From Pleurotus ostreatus/Saccharomyces cerevisiae fusant (Eukaryota > Opisthokonta), in contig JAMQCK010000190.1 in NCBI GenBank assembly GCA_024196135.1, positions 1 through 41,722 of the forward strand: a stretch of DNA of 41,722 nucleotides. Reading direction: 5' to 3'. The notes beneath the pieces were generated by a model. It saw only the letters and a program-made list of their open reading frames with translations, searched no databases and was not told where the DNA came from. This document shows positions 1-10,368 of this stretch, piece by piece (position 1 is the first letter of the stretch; the number at the start of each line of letters is the position of its first letter). The position numbers and the translations under genes are program-made.

Positions 1-1
1 C

Positions 2-1486
2 GACGTTCGATCACAGCTTCCACCCGCCCCTGCTGGCCAGCGCGATGGCCGCGCTCCGCGCAATGGCGTCTATCAGCAAGCCCTATCCGCCGCCCTCCCC
101 TCGTCATCTCAGAAGCGTACTGCCTCTGCCCGCTCCCCCTCCCCTGGCCACCCCAACAAGATGCGTCGCATGGACCTGCCCACGGGCCCTCGTGCCATGC
201 GCAGCAACGACAACGTCCCCAACGGCGCGCCGCCACACCATCGCAGCCTTCTTGAGCGCATGGGCCCGCGCCAGGAGGGCTTCCCCAATCCCGAAATGCA
301 GCAAGCCATGGCTGACATGTCGCCCGAGATGATGATGGCCGCCGCGAACGGTGGCTTCCCGCCCGGCATGGACATGATGAACATGGGCGCAAACCCGATG
401 ATGCTGCAGGAGATGATGATGAACCAGATGGCGCTCATGGCGCAGATGGCCTCGTCTATGGGTATCATCAACCCCGCTACTGGGCAGTTTGGTGGCAATC
501 AGGGCTTCCCGCCAAACGGCGACATGGGCGGCTTCCAGGGTAACGGCAACTTTCAGCAGAATGGCCGTGGGCGGGGTGGAATGAGGGGTCGGGGAGGTGG
601 CAGGGGAGGCCGTGGTGGTCACAACAATGGCCCCAGAACGTCCGAGCCTCCTCAGACAAACGGCGCGCCTCCGGCTGCGCCGCCTGCTATCGCAGCCCCT
701 CAGCCGAAGCCTGCTTCCGCTGCCCCAACTCCCGCTCCTACCTCTGCGACTCCTCAACGACCTGGCTTTGTTGCGCCTGAAAGGCCGCAATCCCCGACAC
801 TCTGCAAGTTCGGCATCAAGTGCACCAACGCGCTCTGCCGGTACTCGCATCCGTCGCCAGTCGCAACGCCCGAGAGTGGCGTTGTTCTGAGTAACGAGGC
901 CTGCGAGAACGGAAAGAATTGCAAGGATCAGGACTGCACCAAGGCACATGTCAGTCCCGCTGTTCTACGTCCTCAAGGTGCGCTACTTTCCCCAGTGTAT
1001 GTTGAGCCTTTTCTTACGCCCTTTACAGCCGAGCAAAGCGCTCCTCATCACCAACACCAGCACCACGCCCCGCCGACACCCAACCAGATTCCGTGCAAGT
1101 TCGGCGTTGCCTGCACACGTCCCGGTTGCACCTTCTACCACCCCCGCCCCCCAGCGAGCAACAACTTCACCCAGCAGTGTCGCTACGGCGCAGGCTGCAC
1201 GCGCGCGACGTGCCCCTTCCAGCACCCGAAGGGCCGCGTCCTCCCGAACTCCTTCCACTACGGCCTGGAGACCGCTGGCCCCACGGTCACGATCAAGAAT
1301 CCAGAGACGGGGGCGACGATCCTGACCACGGGCGCGAGCCCGCACCGGAGCGTGACGTTCAACAACGCGGCGGGCATGCAGGGGCAGCTCGAGCAGCGGA
1401 TGAAGGAGCTGGAGGCGAAGAAGCAGGAGCTCAAGGAGCTGGAGGCCAAGAAGGAGGACGCGACTCCCGTGGCTGCGACGTCGTGA
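2..1486 (+). CDS. Nab2-type CCCH zinc-finger poly(A) RNA-binding protein, 5' partial
   Basis: The frame is open to the left edge, so the N-terminus, where Nab2 carries a PWI-like fold, lies outside the window. Exons are 2..977 and 1029..1486; the 51-nt intron 978..1028 is GTGCGC..ACAG, and removing it deletes a poorly conserved insert. The product has a Met/Gln/Gly-rich stretch, an RGG-like block near 570-625, a Pro/Ala linker and four CCCH fingers. Their cysteines and histidines follow the Nab2/ZC3H14 spacing, starting with CKFGIKC near 803 and ending with CRYGAGC near 1180. A Lys/Glu-rich helix closes the protein before TGA 1484-1486. Nab2 family proteins bind poly(A) tails in the nucleus, limit tail length and aid mRNA export. 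The in-frame ATG at 161 is internal because the frame stays open upstream. Convergent with the next gene. Confidence 0.88.
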   Translation, partial: DVRSQLPPAPAGQRDGRAPRNGVYQQALSAALPSSSQKRTASARSPSPGHPNKMRRMDLPTGPRAMRSNDNVPNGAPPHHRSLLERMGPRQEGFPNPEMQQAMADMSPEMMMAAANGGFPPGMDMMNMGANPMMLQEMMMNQMALMAQMASSMGIINPATGQFGGNQGFPPNGDMGGFQGNGNFQQNGRGRGGMRGRGGGRGGRGGHNNGPRTSEPPQTNGAPPAAPPAIAAPQPKPASAAPTPAPTSATPQRPGFVAPERPQSPTLCKFGIKCTNALCRYSHPSPVATPESGVVLSNEACENGKNCKDQDCTKAHVSPAVLRPQGALLSPVYVEPFLTPFTAEQSAPHHQHQHHAPPTPNQIPCKFGVACTRPGCTFYHPRPPASNNFTQQCRYGAGCTRATCPFQHPKGRVLPNSFHYGLETAGPTVTIKNPETGATILTTGASPHRSVTFNNAAGMQGQLEQRMKELEAKKQELKELEAKKEDATPVAATS

Positions 1487-1893
1487 GTTGCGGCGTAGAC
1501 GGTGTGGTGCCGTCGCTAGTAGACAGTGGGTTCAGGCGGCGACCGCCTGAGCCTCATTACCGCCTTTTTTATGTATTGTTTCCCCATCTGCTGTATCATC
1601 GAGCCTGAGGCTGCCCTGCATCATCTTCCATATCTTCATACCATACATAGTACCTTGCTCTACCGCACACAGTACTTGCTCCGCGTAGTGCAGATGACAT
1701 ACGGTACCGCCTTACATACGACCGGAAAAGAGGAGCGACGAATGCAATTGTGGACGGGCGGCCCTCAGACGAAGGGCTGCCGGTCATGGACTCCTCACTG
1801 CTGCCTGACGGTGTACGTTGATTCGAAGATATTCTTCGAGATGGCAAGAACGCCAACATGGTATACAAGGTCGTATGTACATGGTACGTATAG
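1487..1893. other. Convergent intergenic region
   Basis: This is the 3' flank of the Nab2-like gene and of the NFKBIL1-like gene, which end tail to tail. No conserved reading frame, RNA or repeat was recognised. A T-rich patch (CGCCTTTTTTATGTATTG) near 1561-1578 may belong to 3'-end processing on the plus strand. Confidence 0.6.
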
Positions 1894-3018
1894 CTAGTCC
1901 TCCGACATGAGGGTATTCAGTGCGCGAACGACTGCACCAACAGCCTCCTTCACCCCTTCCTGGTGGTCAGGGTGAACGCGCTTCAAGAGCCGGCCCTCGA
2001 ACTTGTCGGGGTGGAAGCGAAGGTACGACGCGCGCAGGCGCTCTTTGCGTTCCTTTTTGCGCGCCTCCTCTATAGCGTCTGAGTCCGTATTCTCTGCCTT
2101 CGAGGGCTTGCTCGCAGGGAGAAGGAACGCGGAGATGGTGTCCAGGGTCAGGTCATCGACAGTCAATCGGGGATCCTTGTCGTCCTTAGCGTGATGTCGA
2201 TGCGCAGCGAGGACCGGCCATGGTATGTCGGCGAAGGTGAGCAACACGGCGTCGGTGGACTGCTCCGCGAGCAGCTCCTTCCACCGCTCTTCGTATCGTT
2301 CTCGCGCCTCGGCGAAGCGCATCGCGTCCTTGTGGGCTCGACGCAGTCGCCGCTCTTCCTCTGCTGCCTTCTCGAGGCGGCGGGTTTCCTTCCGTCGGGC
2401 GCGCTCTTCTGCTTTGCGAGCTGCTTTGGCTGCTTTCTGGCGTTCTTGCTCAGCGTATTCGGCGGCATGGGTTCGTCTGCAACGATCGCAGTGTTAGCAA
2501 TACAAGCGCAGTGCATGATACATCGCCAACACGCACCTGTACATGCCCAGCCGTACCCACTCGGCGTACTCTTCTTCGTCCAGGTATTGAGGATCGGTGT
2601 GCAGGAAGCTGTCTTCATCGTGGTAGACGCGTTCCTTCATCGTGGCGCTACCTCCCCAGCGATTAGGAACGTGCGCATAATCGTTGAACTGCGCCTCGAT
2701 GCCATCCAGACGTTCCTCGTCCCCCAGCGCATCGAACATCTTCTCGCGGAACGCCTGTTCCTCCATCTCAGCTCTGAGCACGTCGGGATCCGCCTTGGAG
2801 GCGCGATCGTAGTATCCTGAGGGGCCAGCATCGTAGTCTGCAGCGCCTGGGCGGGGGACGCCGTCAATGTCAAAGACGTAGTCGTAGTCAGTGCTAGTCT
2901 TCACTCGCTTAGTCGAGTAGGGCTGTTCTTTGCGGCGTTTCTTGTCCAGCTTCCGCTGTTTCCTGCGTGCTGAGGCTAGCTCTTCTTCTGGTGTGCGCTT
3001 GAGGTGTAGTTTCCCCAT
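1894..3018 (-). CDS. NF-kappa-B inhibitor-like protein 1 (NFKBIL1)-like protein
   Basis: Two exons, 3018..2537 and 2476..1894, with a 60-nt intron (GTGCGT..TGCAG), give 354 residues. The start MGKLHLKR at 3018 was chosen because it opens a Lys/Arg-rich N-terminus; an upstream ATG at 3174 adds an unrelated, unlikely leader. The sequence is charged and helical, with a middle Arg/Glu-rich region (many RK and EE pairs) and a C-terminal segment holding YLRFHPDKFEGR, the HPDK-type signature of NFKBIL1-like proteins. Metazoan NFKBIL1 is a nuclear protein linked to NF-kappa-B inhibition and to mRNA processing. Fungi lack NF-kappa-B, so a role in RNA processing is more plausible here, by inference. 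The family call rests on the C-terminal motif and overall character and is moderately sure. Confidence 0.75.
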
Positions 3019-3205
3019 GGTAGAGCAAGCGATGTGGTGGAAGGAGCAAGGGCGGGGAATCGTATGCGTCACTGGGCTCGGCCCGACCTCCGAGGCTCTG
3101 CACCCTTCCATGATCAAGTCTTCGACCGAGATTTGTTGCTTCGCTACTGTTATCAAACAACAGCTATATGACACCTCTGATTGAAGCGGAAACAGCTGTT
3201 CTTCG

Positions 3206-4695
3206 TCACACCTCCGTAGCTTTATCTGGGTGCAAGCAATTTAGAGGGCCATGACCGACACCATAGGTCATTTCTCGTTCAATCTCGACAACGTCCTCGC
3301 TCGACTTCGACGTGACTTCACCGCTGCGGGGGACGGACAGACTAGGCAGGTTATCCACGCCCATATCATGCGGCTCAGTATCGCACGCGCTGTGAATGTG
3401 CTCAGACTGGTAGTCTGATGCCATGCTTGCCTCGCATTTTTCTTCTTGCGCCACAGTCGATCCCGCAAAGCGCATGGCTTGCGATACATGAGTGCTAATT
3501 AGCGACTCAGCTGTGCCTCGTACGGCGACGAAGAGGACACATGTCGTATAGATACCCTGAAAGAGACCTATCGAATCAGGAATGTCTGGGACGTGCTGAT
3601 GAACATACGGCAATGTGGTGACCGATGCTGGCAACGATGGTGACGGGAGATAGTGGCTGGCCTGCTGTGACGCTCCATAAGACATAATTCATGATCTGTT
3701 TTACAGTATTTGGTAAACTGAGAAAGTAAAGATAAGGGAAGAAGAGAACATACGCAGAAGAGGATGTACACGACGCCTGAGTCAAGGAGCAGCAAGAGTA
3801 TTGTTCCCGCCTGCGTCCTCTGCGAGAAAAGACCGAGTGAGCCCTTGATCTCTCGTCGATAATACCTGTCGAGGATGAGTCATATACAGAAGCGGCATTG
3901 ACTGGCACACCCACAAGAATTTCGCGCCAATCAACACCGTCGCAACTACATTGGTGGCCAGGAGGGGGATGAACCAAATCAACTCTTGGAAGTTGCTCTC
4001 TGGCGCGCCGCGTATGTAGAGAGCTGGCCAGAAAATCCATGCGCACTCCGCAACTGGACCCGCTGTGATCGAGGTCTTAGCGGCAATCTGAAGTTGTTGT
4101 CCGAGTGCTCACCGACGGTTCCGATTGTGCAAAATGTAAGCAACCCTTTGGCAAGACGGCTATCTTGCCATAAGCACCACGCCCGCCAGACGAGTACAAT
4201 ATCACTAAGAATGTACTGCTCGGCAATTAGTAGACGAATGACCAGTTTCCGGGTATACGTACGCTGAACTCGCGAGCTACACTGATCAAGATGTTCAGGC
4301 AATCTTGCAGCACTCCAGACGAGCTGATGTATGCGTTTGAATATAATGGGAGTTGAAGTAGATAGAAAACCAAATTTGCCACGGTCGACACTGTGGAAAA
4401 GGAGAGAAGTCCCAGTATGGCCGCCAGTGTAAAGCGTGATCGTCCGTGGCGTCGTCTGAAGGATGATCAGGGCTATGCGTCCTAGCATTATTGTTTGCGC
4501 TTACGCAAGGATGGCGATTGCAGTGGTACAGAGCGTCAGCTGTACACCTGTGGAAGATGTGAGAGAAATTGAGGGCGGAGGAGTCGTTGAGCACGGACCA
4601 TAGAGAGCGAAGTCGACAGCCGTTTGAGTTGCGATGAATTGTAGTGCATTCACATCGCCTGCGCCCAAAGGTCGACGCGTCCCGTCTTCCTCCAT
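3206..4695 (-). CDS. Seven-transmembrane protein, agaricomycete-type family (copy 1)
   Basis: Eight exons: 4695..4599, 4547..4505, 4455..4263, 4215..4113, 4062..3915, 3865..3754, 3695..3609, 3556..3206; introns are 47-58 nt. The product is 377 residues. Hydrophobic segments recur in each middle exon. Recognisable blocks are SDIVLVWRAW after the third intron, LATNVVATVLIG in exon 5, YYRREIKGSLGLF in exon 6 and SQAMRFAG near the start of the hydrophilic tail. Exon number and phases match the two tandem paralogues at 25353 and 27452, and exons 2, 3, 4, 6 and 7 have the same length as in the 25353 gene. At the end of exon 5 the donor must be GTGGGT at 3914; this keeps frame and changes the paralogues' Trp to Leu. 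Function is unknown; the topology resembles fungal GPCR-like proteins of the plasma membrane. Confidence 0.82.
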
Positions 4696-5603
4696 GTGGG
4701 CTCATCCAGAGTGCTGCTGAGTTAGCGTATACCGCTGGCTTGCCTTTACATACAAGTGCATATGCTCGGGATTCTCCCGCAGGTTCTGACCTGCCGAGGG
4801 CCCGTGCATCCGTGACATTGAATGGTTCCATCGCGCACAGTGACCCCCGTCTCGCGCGCGGAATGCTGAAAAGTCCCTGATAAGATGTCAGAAGCGTTAG
4901 GACGACTCCCGAGCAAGCCCAGCTCGACATGCATTGAGTATCGGGATCGGGAAACGCGTCGTGCCGGACGTTATCATTGAATAAAATCATGTACCGGAGC
5001 GGGCGAAGAAGAGGGCGGGATTCTCCTTCGCCTCAGATGACATCGACTTGCATATCCCGAATATCTGCGATGCCAAGTCAGCGCGGTTCACCTCTTAAAA
5101 GCCATCCGAAGCCGCGTGAAGCTTGCGAGTCGAAAACATCAGAAGTTGGACTCTTGTTAAACGTTAGCGCATTGGCTCCGACCATCTTCCGTGACGGATG
5201 AGCGATAGCGCCCTTTCATGTGACGCTCACATCGTCCGGTTGAGACGGGAGAGACGAGGCTACATTTTCGACGGTATGCGGAGCTTCCGCCGGCGTCACC
5301 CTGAGAGCTGTGGATTGAAGTGAGAGTCGTCCAGCCTATTTGCTTGTACATACCGAATGATCCCTGGGACGATGTAGACGATTCTCGTCCTAGAAGCCTA
5401 GCTCGGGAGGAGATCCAGGTGAGGAGCTGTCGACATCCGTAAGGACAAGGAGGAGGTGATGCAAGCAACAAGGGAACGGTCCGCTGCACGCTTGGCACTT
5501 TGATCAACGAGAGACCACATTAACAAAGCGTCATGGGCGAGTTCTCGATTACCAGGAGCTTGCATTCCAACCTGTACACATACACCGCTTCATCTACCTT
5601 CTC
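4696..5603. other. Intergenic region between the 7TM gene and eIF4G-derived copy A
   Basis: It holds the upstream region of the minus-strand 7TM gene (copy 1) and the 3' flank of copy A, which is also on the minus strand. Reading frames such as 5157..5507 on the minus strand show no domain or paralogue within the window. No MA3-coding sequence is seen here, although the parental eIF4G and copy B carry MA3 at the corresponding position downstream of MIF4G. Confidence 0.55.
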
Positions 5604-6724
5604 TCAATCAATACACCGTTCGGTAACTGGCTGAGCGTCTGTCAGTACGCATCATACCGCTGTAGCTTCGCTAACGTACCTTCTCGTGAATTTGCGCGAG
5701 ACTCGTAGGTTCCGCAGCTGGCCTACGCGCACGCCAATTTCGCTGCCTCAGTTTGATAACATCCTGAGAACCTGAATGAGCATATTCATAATAAACTCAA
5801 ACGTGGAAGACCGTAGTAACGCACCTGCAACAAGAACCGCAGACGCGAGCTCACGGTCGGCTTCTTCGTCAGCTCCTTCATGCGCGCGAAGTACACGTCC
5901 ATGTGGGCGTGACCCCGCAGGGTATCGAGGAGCTCGCCGACGGTGGTGAGCAGCTTGCACAAGCTCTCAATCCCCTCTTCCTTGGGGTTGTCGACGTTGC
6001 CGAGCAGCAGCTTCTGCACACACTGGTGCATGATGCGCACCGTCAACATCTGCAGCTTGAACAGCTCGCCGATGAAGCGGATGAGACCGAGACCTTGGCG
6101 CTTCGCCTTCTGCGCGGCGTAGTACTCGTCGGAGTAAAGGTCGGTTTCGTCGTCGCCGCCCTCCTTCTTCTCGTTGGTGGACTGGACGCCCTCGGTAACG
6201 GCGGCAGCGGCCGTAGCCTCCTTCTTCACCCAGCCGCGCTCGAAATCTTCTTGACAGCGGTTAAGCAAGTACTTGCGGAACAGCTTGCCACCAGTGATGG
6301 GCTTGCCCTCCGCGTTGCGGATGCCGTCGTCCTGCACCTTCGGGCTGATCTGCTCCATCATCTTCCTGCAGAGACGCGCGTACATCTCAGACCATGAAGC
6401 CTCGTCGGTCGCCTTCTCGAAGACGAGCTGGATGATTCGAGCGAGGGTGCGGCCGTCCTTCTCCTTCTTCGACTTGTTCGCCCAGGCGATGATCTGGTCA
6501 GACAGCGAGTCGAATTTCGCCATCGTGAGCTTGTTGAGCAGACCCCTGACCTTGCGCTGGACGACCTCGACATCGCCCTGGTCGTCGGCGACATGTGCTT
6601 GGTCATCGTGCGACGTGCTGAGAGCACGCACACTTGGAGGCCGCCATCGATCCGGGCGCAGAGGCAGATGGGTAGCGTCGGTTTTAGGAATGTCACTGGC
6701 AGCTTTGTCGGCAGAGTCTGTCAT
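5604..6724 (-). CDS. Truncated eIF4G paralogue, MIF4G domain only (copy A)
   Basis: Exons 6724..5825, 5763..5680 and 5630..5604 give 336 residues. Residues about 55-328 form a MIF4G domain, the HEAT-repeat fold by which eIF4G binds eIF4A, RNA and eIF3. It is close to the full-length eIF4G at 32240-37101, for example NKLTMAKFDSLSDQII and FARMKELTKKPTVSS. The second exon is 84 nt in this copy, in B and in the parent. The start MTDSADKAAS was chosen because B and C also begin with MT and a Ser/Thr-rich run; an upstream ATG at 6826 is in frame. The rest of the N-terminal module of B and C is missing; only the W-x-P motif before MIF4G remains. After the 49-nt second intron the frame ends after eight residues, so MA3 is absent. 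The last exon is the least certain part. Possibly a regulator of eIF4A, or decaying. Confidence 0.72.
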
Positions 6725-7308
6725 GGCAGATGCTGAGTCGCGTGTTGGAGCAAGAGTGACCGTCTGATCCAGAACAACTTCGCAGGACATGACTTCAAGC
6801 GAGCGACCAGCGGGGAAAGAGCGCACTAGTACAGCTGCATCATGGCGCCTATCGATAGTTCAATGAAAGCTTCATTCGCCGCGCTCTGCGTCAGAAGATG
6901 TTGATTGCCTTAGGTCCAATGCGTCGTTTTTGCGAGTACAGGTGCATCGAGAGACCACGGCGCCGCATGCCTGGCCGTATAATCAGTCTGTGAACTTCCA
7001 GATTATCGACGGTAGGAGCAAGTCAGTGTGAGAACAATTTCCGGCAAATGCCGCAAGAAATGTTCAGATGCCGACCACGGAGCAACCAACAAGTCCTGCT
7101 GTATCTTGTAGACCAGCGAACAGGAGCACGCGTAGGCAAAGAAGTGCATAATACAACACAAGCTAGGATATGACAACGCATAAGAATACCATTACTTACA
7201 CTTTGACAACGACGGTCTGGTCCAGAATAAAAACCTGGCAGGCCCTTCGCTGCTCTTCATGAACTCAACCAAACTCCCACTATATGACACCCACGTCTAC
7301 ATCCTCCT
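6725..7308. other. 5' flank of copy A and 3' flank of the Ser/Pro-rich gene
   Basis: This holds the upstream region of copy A, which reads leftwards, and the 3' flank of the gene ending at 7309. The block ATCGATAGGCGCC, on the minus strand just upstream of TACTAG (6826-6831), also occurs upstream of copy C at 14198-14210, again followed by TACTAG. No gene was recognised. Confidence 0.6.
6826..6831 (-). promoter_or_regulatory. TACTAG element upstream of copy A
   Basis: On the minus strand this reads TACTAGTGCGCTCT, 102 nt before the chosen start of copy A. Copies B (11479) and C (14216) have TACTAGGGCGC at a similar distance from their starts. Conservation across three otherwise diverged upstream regions suggests a shared 5' flank carried with the duplications; a role in transcription is inference. 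Confidence 0.4.
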
Positions 7309-10300
7309 TCATTGAGGATACCAATCGCTCTCCGAGATCCTCGCAAACGCAACCTTCTTGTCCGTAGTCGCATGCCCTCCGCTCGTCGGTTCATGCGCAT
7401 GCTCCGGCGAGCCGAACAGAGCAGCGTACAAGGAGGTCGACCCTTGCGCATCATTCGCCGTCGCGCTGCCAGCCGTCGAGCGCTCTTCCCTCTCGCCAGG
7501 ATGCGTGCTGTTTCCCAAAACCCAGCCGCCCCAGCCAGCATACGCGTCCCCCTCGCCCCACCCCGCATGCGGGTCCACCCAGCTCGATGCCCAGCCGGAG
7601 TTGTCGTTGTCCTCCCTCTCCTCTACTGGCTCCGGAGACGGGGGAAATGGAGGGACCATTTTCGGGAAGGGCAAACGCGCGAAGGGTGTCGGCGACGGAG
7701 AACTTGAAGACGTCGGGGAAAACGACCTGAAGGGCGTCTGGGGCTCAAGCGAGGGCCGCTCGGGAATGACGGGCTCGGGCTGGTCTGGCATGGCGATGGC
7801 GTAGGGAGAGGTGAATGCGGTGAAGGGAGTTGGGGGTGGTCCACGATGCGACGAGGTGGGCTCGTGACGGGTCTCCGTGGGCGAGCGATGCGTTGTTGAG
7901 GTCGAGGCGTACGTGGCCGAAGGCACGACTAGACGGGTCGGTGTCGCTGCTAGGGATTGAGGTGCCAGCCACGGTGCATGGCATAGATGGGCAGGTGCAG
8001 AGTGCGCGCTAGTCATAGGGGCGGCAGTGGAAGACGAAGCATACGCCGTACGCGGAACCGACGCATTGGGCGAGGGCGGACCATGCGAGTTCGACGAAGA
8101 ACCACCGTAAACTCTGGGCGAAGGAGCACCATACACATTAGGTGGCGCGGCGAGCGTATTCGGGGACGAGGCGTAGACTCCGTTGGACGGGCCATGCACA
8201 TTTGGCGACGGGTTCGATGTGTTCAAAGACGAAGCCATCACGCCCGTCGGCGGCGCTAACAGACTACACGACGCTGGCGTGTACCACTGCGTATTGGGCG
8301 ACGCGCCTGTGCCGGTAGGCACCGGAAGCAGCATCGGCATCGACGACAAGTTTGTCATCGGCGGCAGAGGATACCCAGGCGACGCCGAGTTGAAGTTCGG
8401 CGTGATACCCAAAGGCGTGAGCGGCGTACCCTGCCCCAAGGCACCCGTGTAGGGTGTCCAGTTGGAGTAGGGAGCGGTTGGGAAACCATAGGGCGTGGTT
8501 GAGAGACCGTTAGGCGCAGCCGACAAGCCGTACGCAGACGGAAGACCGCGGAGCGCAGATGAGGGGCCGTATGGAGTGGCAGAGACACCATACTGCGACC
8601 CAGTCATCGTGGGCGCGGGCAACTGGCTCGTCTGGCCTAACTGGCTCTGCGACTGGTTGATTCCGCCACCGTACCGTTCGCTGAAGAAGTTGGTCTGAGC
8701 GGTGGAAGGGCGTTGGGCAGCGGACGAAGGCTGTGCGCTGGAAAAGGGAGGCGGCAAGGTAGGGGCGTTGTCGTCAGCCGTCAGATTACGTTGAGCCACA
8801 AGGTAGTCTTGCTGAGTCCTGAACGAGTGCCTGTGCGCCCTCTCATACTGGCCCTGCCTAGCCACCGCTTTCATACGCTGCATTGCAGAAACGTTCCAAA
8901 TGGGCGAAGGTCCCGAGGGCACGAAACCCGCCGGTAGAGGGGTCTCGCGACGTTCTTGCTCGACGTTCGCCATCCGCCCTTCAGCAGTGGGCGGCGCGCG
9001 AGGTATCTGCACGCCAGCCATGAGAGGCGGCTGTCCACCCCCAAGCGGTCTCTGCCCACCCACCAGCGGCGTCGGCGCCTGCAGCCGGATCGATGGTGCC
9101 GCGGGAGACTCGAACACAGGGGAACTCGGCGGAGAGGGTGTCTCTACGTTTGAGCGTTAGCGAATATGAACTTCCTGATAGAGAGTTATAAACGTACGGA
9201 TACCCCTCCCCGGCAGGGGTGTTGAGATACGGTAGCGGCCGCGGTGTCCATCCATGTTGATGGACCACGGGTCGTGAATGTGGATGGAAGGATACTGCTC
9301 GGGCTCTGGGCTAGGCATGCGCTCCTCGCGCCCGAAGCTGACAATGCGCTCTTGGGTGTGCGAGTCCACATGATATTCCTGGGTCTCGCGGTGGTCTGCA
9401 TGGGCATCACGGTCCTCGAATCGAACATCGCGGTCCTCAAATCGAACATCGCGGTCCTCGAAGCGAACGTCGCGGTCATCAAAACGAACGTCGCGCTCCG
9501 AGGCTATCGAGCCCGTCCTGCTAAGAGAGAGTACCGAGCGGAGGGCTGAACGCACGTCCGCAGGACGGCCACGCATGTCTGCGGGATGACCGCGTCCAGC
9601 GTTGACAGGTGTTGCGAAGAGGCCAATCTCGGGAGACGGCACAGTGAGGAACTCCTGGCTGGGGCGCTTGAGGAGCGTGTGGCTGCTACGCCTGCGTGGC
9701 CCACGAGCGGGATGCACATCTTCACTATGCATAAACGAGCCATCGCGGTCGCGTGGCTGATCCAACTCTACGTTGCCGTCGAATACGGAGACCTGGTTCC
9801 TCGTCCTCGGTGCGCGAACATGGGGAGTCGCTAGGAGCGAGCGGAGGGATTGTAGGAGCTCGGCCGCATCCAGGGCGGTTGTGGCATGTGAAGGTGTGGG
9901 GGAAGTAGCCTGAGGAGGTACGGGAGTCGCGTCGTTCTCCTGGTTCGCCGTGCCGAAATGTGTCGCAGCGATTTTGATCGTCTCATCGGACTTCGCCGCG
10001 CTGCCCTCGCTGTCCAGCAGCTGTATATCATAGGTCACTTCGCCCGACACCGATAGCGTCGTCTGGCGCCCGTCCGCCGCGTAGAGAACGAAGCCTTGCT
10101 CCTTGGATCCGATGGTAATGCGGCTCACGTCGTTGCGCGGGATGTCCAGTGATAGCTTAGTCGAGAAAGGACCGCCACATACGCCCGGCTTCTCCATGGC
10201 CATAGTGATCTTCGTTTCTACACCATTAGGCGCGCGGGTCGTGAACGCCACATTGGGGTACTTGGGTTCGGGATTGACATCGGTAGGGGAGTTGTTGGGT

Positions 10301-10368
10301 CCGTCGTTGGATGTATGGAGAGTCGGCGACGCGACGGTCGAAGAAGCCTCGCTACCGCTCGAGTGCAT
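7309..10368 (-). CDS. Ser/Pro-rich protein of unknown function with a short tandem repeat
   Basis: Two exons, 10368..9198 and 9143..7309, joined over a 54-nt intron (GTACGT..CGTAG), encode 1001 residues. I do not recognise the family. Residues about 35-140 look like a compact beta-rich domain, with alternating hydrophobic residues such as LYAADGRQTTLSVSGEVTYD. The rest is mostly disordered: a fourfold RDVRF(E/D)D heptad near residues 290-320, then a long Ser/Pro/Tyr/Gly/Asn-rich tail with repeated PYG, SPN and VYG triplets, and a Trp/Gly-rich C-terminal patch near 7520-7590. The start at 10368 (MHSSGSEASS) is the first Met before the conserved-looking part; an in-frame ATG at 10428 would add 20 basic residues. 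A CAG just upstream could be a 5' UTR splice acceptor. It lies between copies A and B but shares no sequence with them. Confidence 0.7.
9409..9492 (-). repeat. Four-unit 21-bp tandem repeat inside the Ser/Pro-rich gene
   Basis: Four 21-bp units, of the type CGCGGTCCTCGAATCGAACAT on the plus strand, encode RDVRF(E/D)D on the minus strand. The units differ by a few substitutions, and the unit length keeps frame. Confidence 0.8.

Noticed and set aside
104..949. 281-codon minus-strand frame over the Nab2-like gene
   Set aside because: Antisense shadow of a GC-rich coding exon; the composition is Arg/His-rich and the sense strand encodes clear CCCH fingers.
3866..3914. Apparent frameshift at the exon 5/6 junction of 7TM copy 1
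   Set aside because: A donor three bases upstream of the obvious one (GTGGGT at 3914) restores the phase found in both paralogues.
5157..5507. Minus-strand frame downstream of copy A as a lost MA3 exon
   Set aside because: No residue pattern of MA3 is present in any frame there.
9409..9492. Possible CRISPR-like direct repeats
   Set aside because: Adjacent in-frame coding repeats without spacers in a eukaryotic gene.
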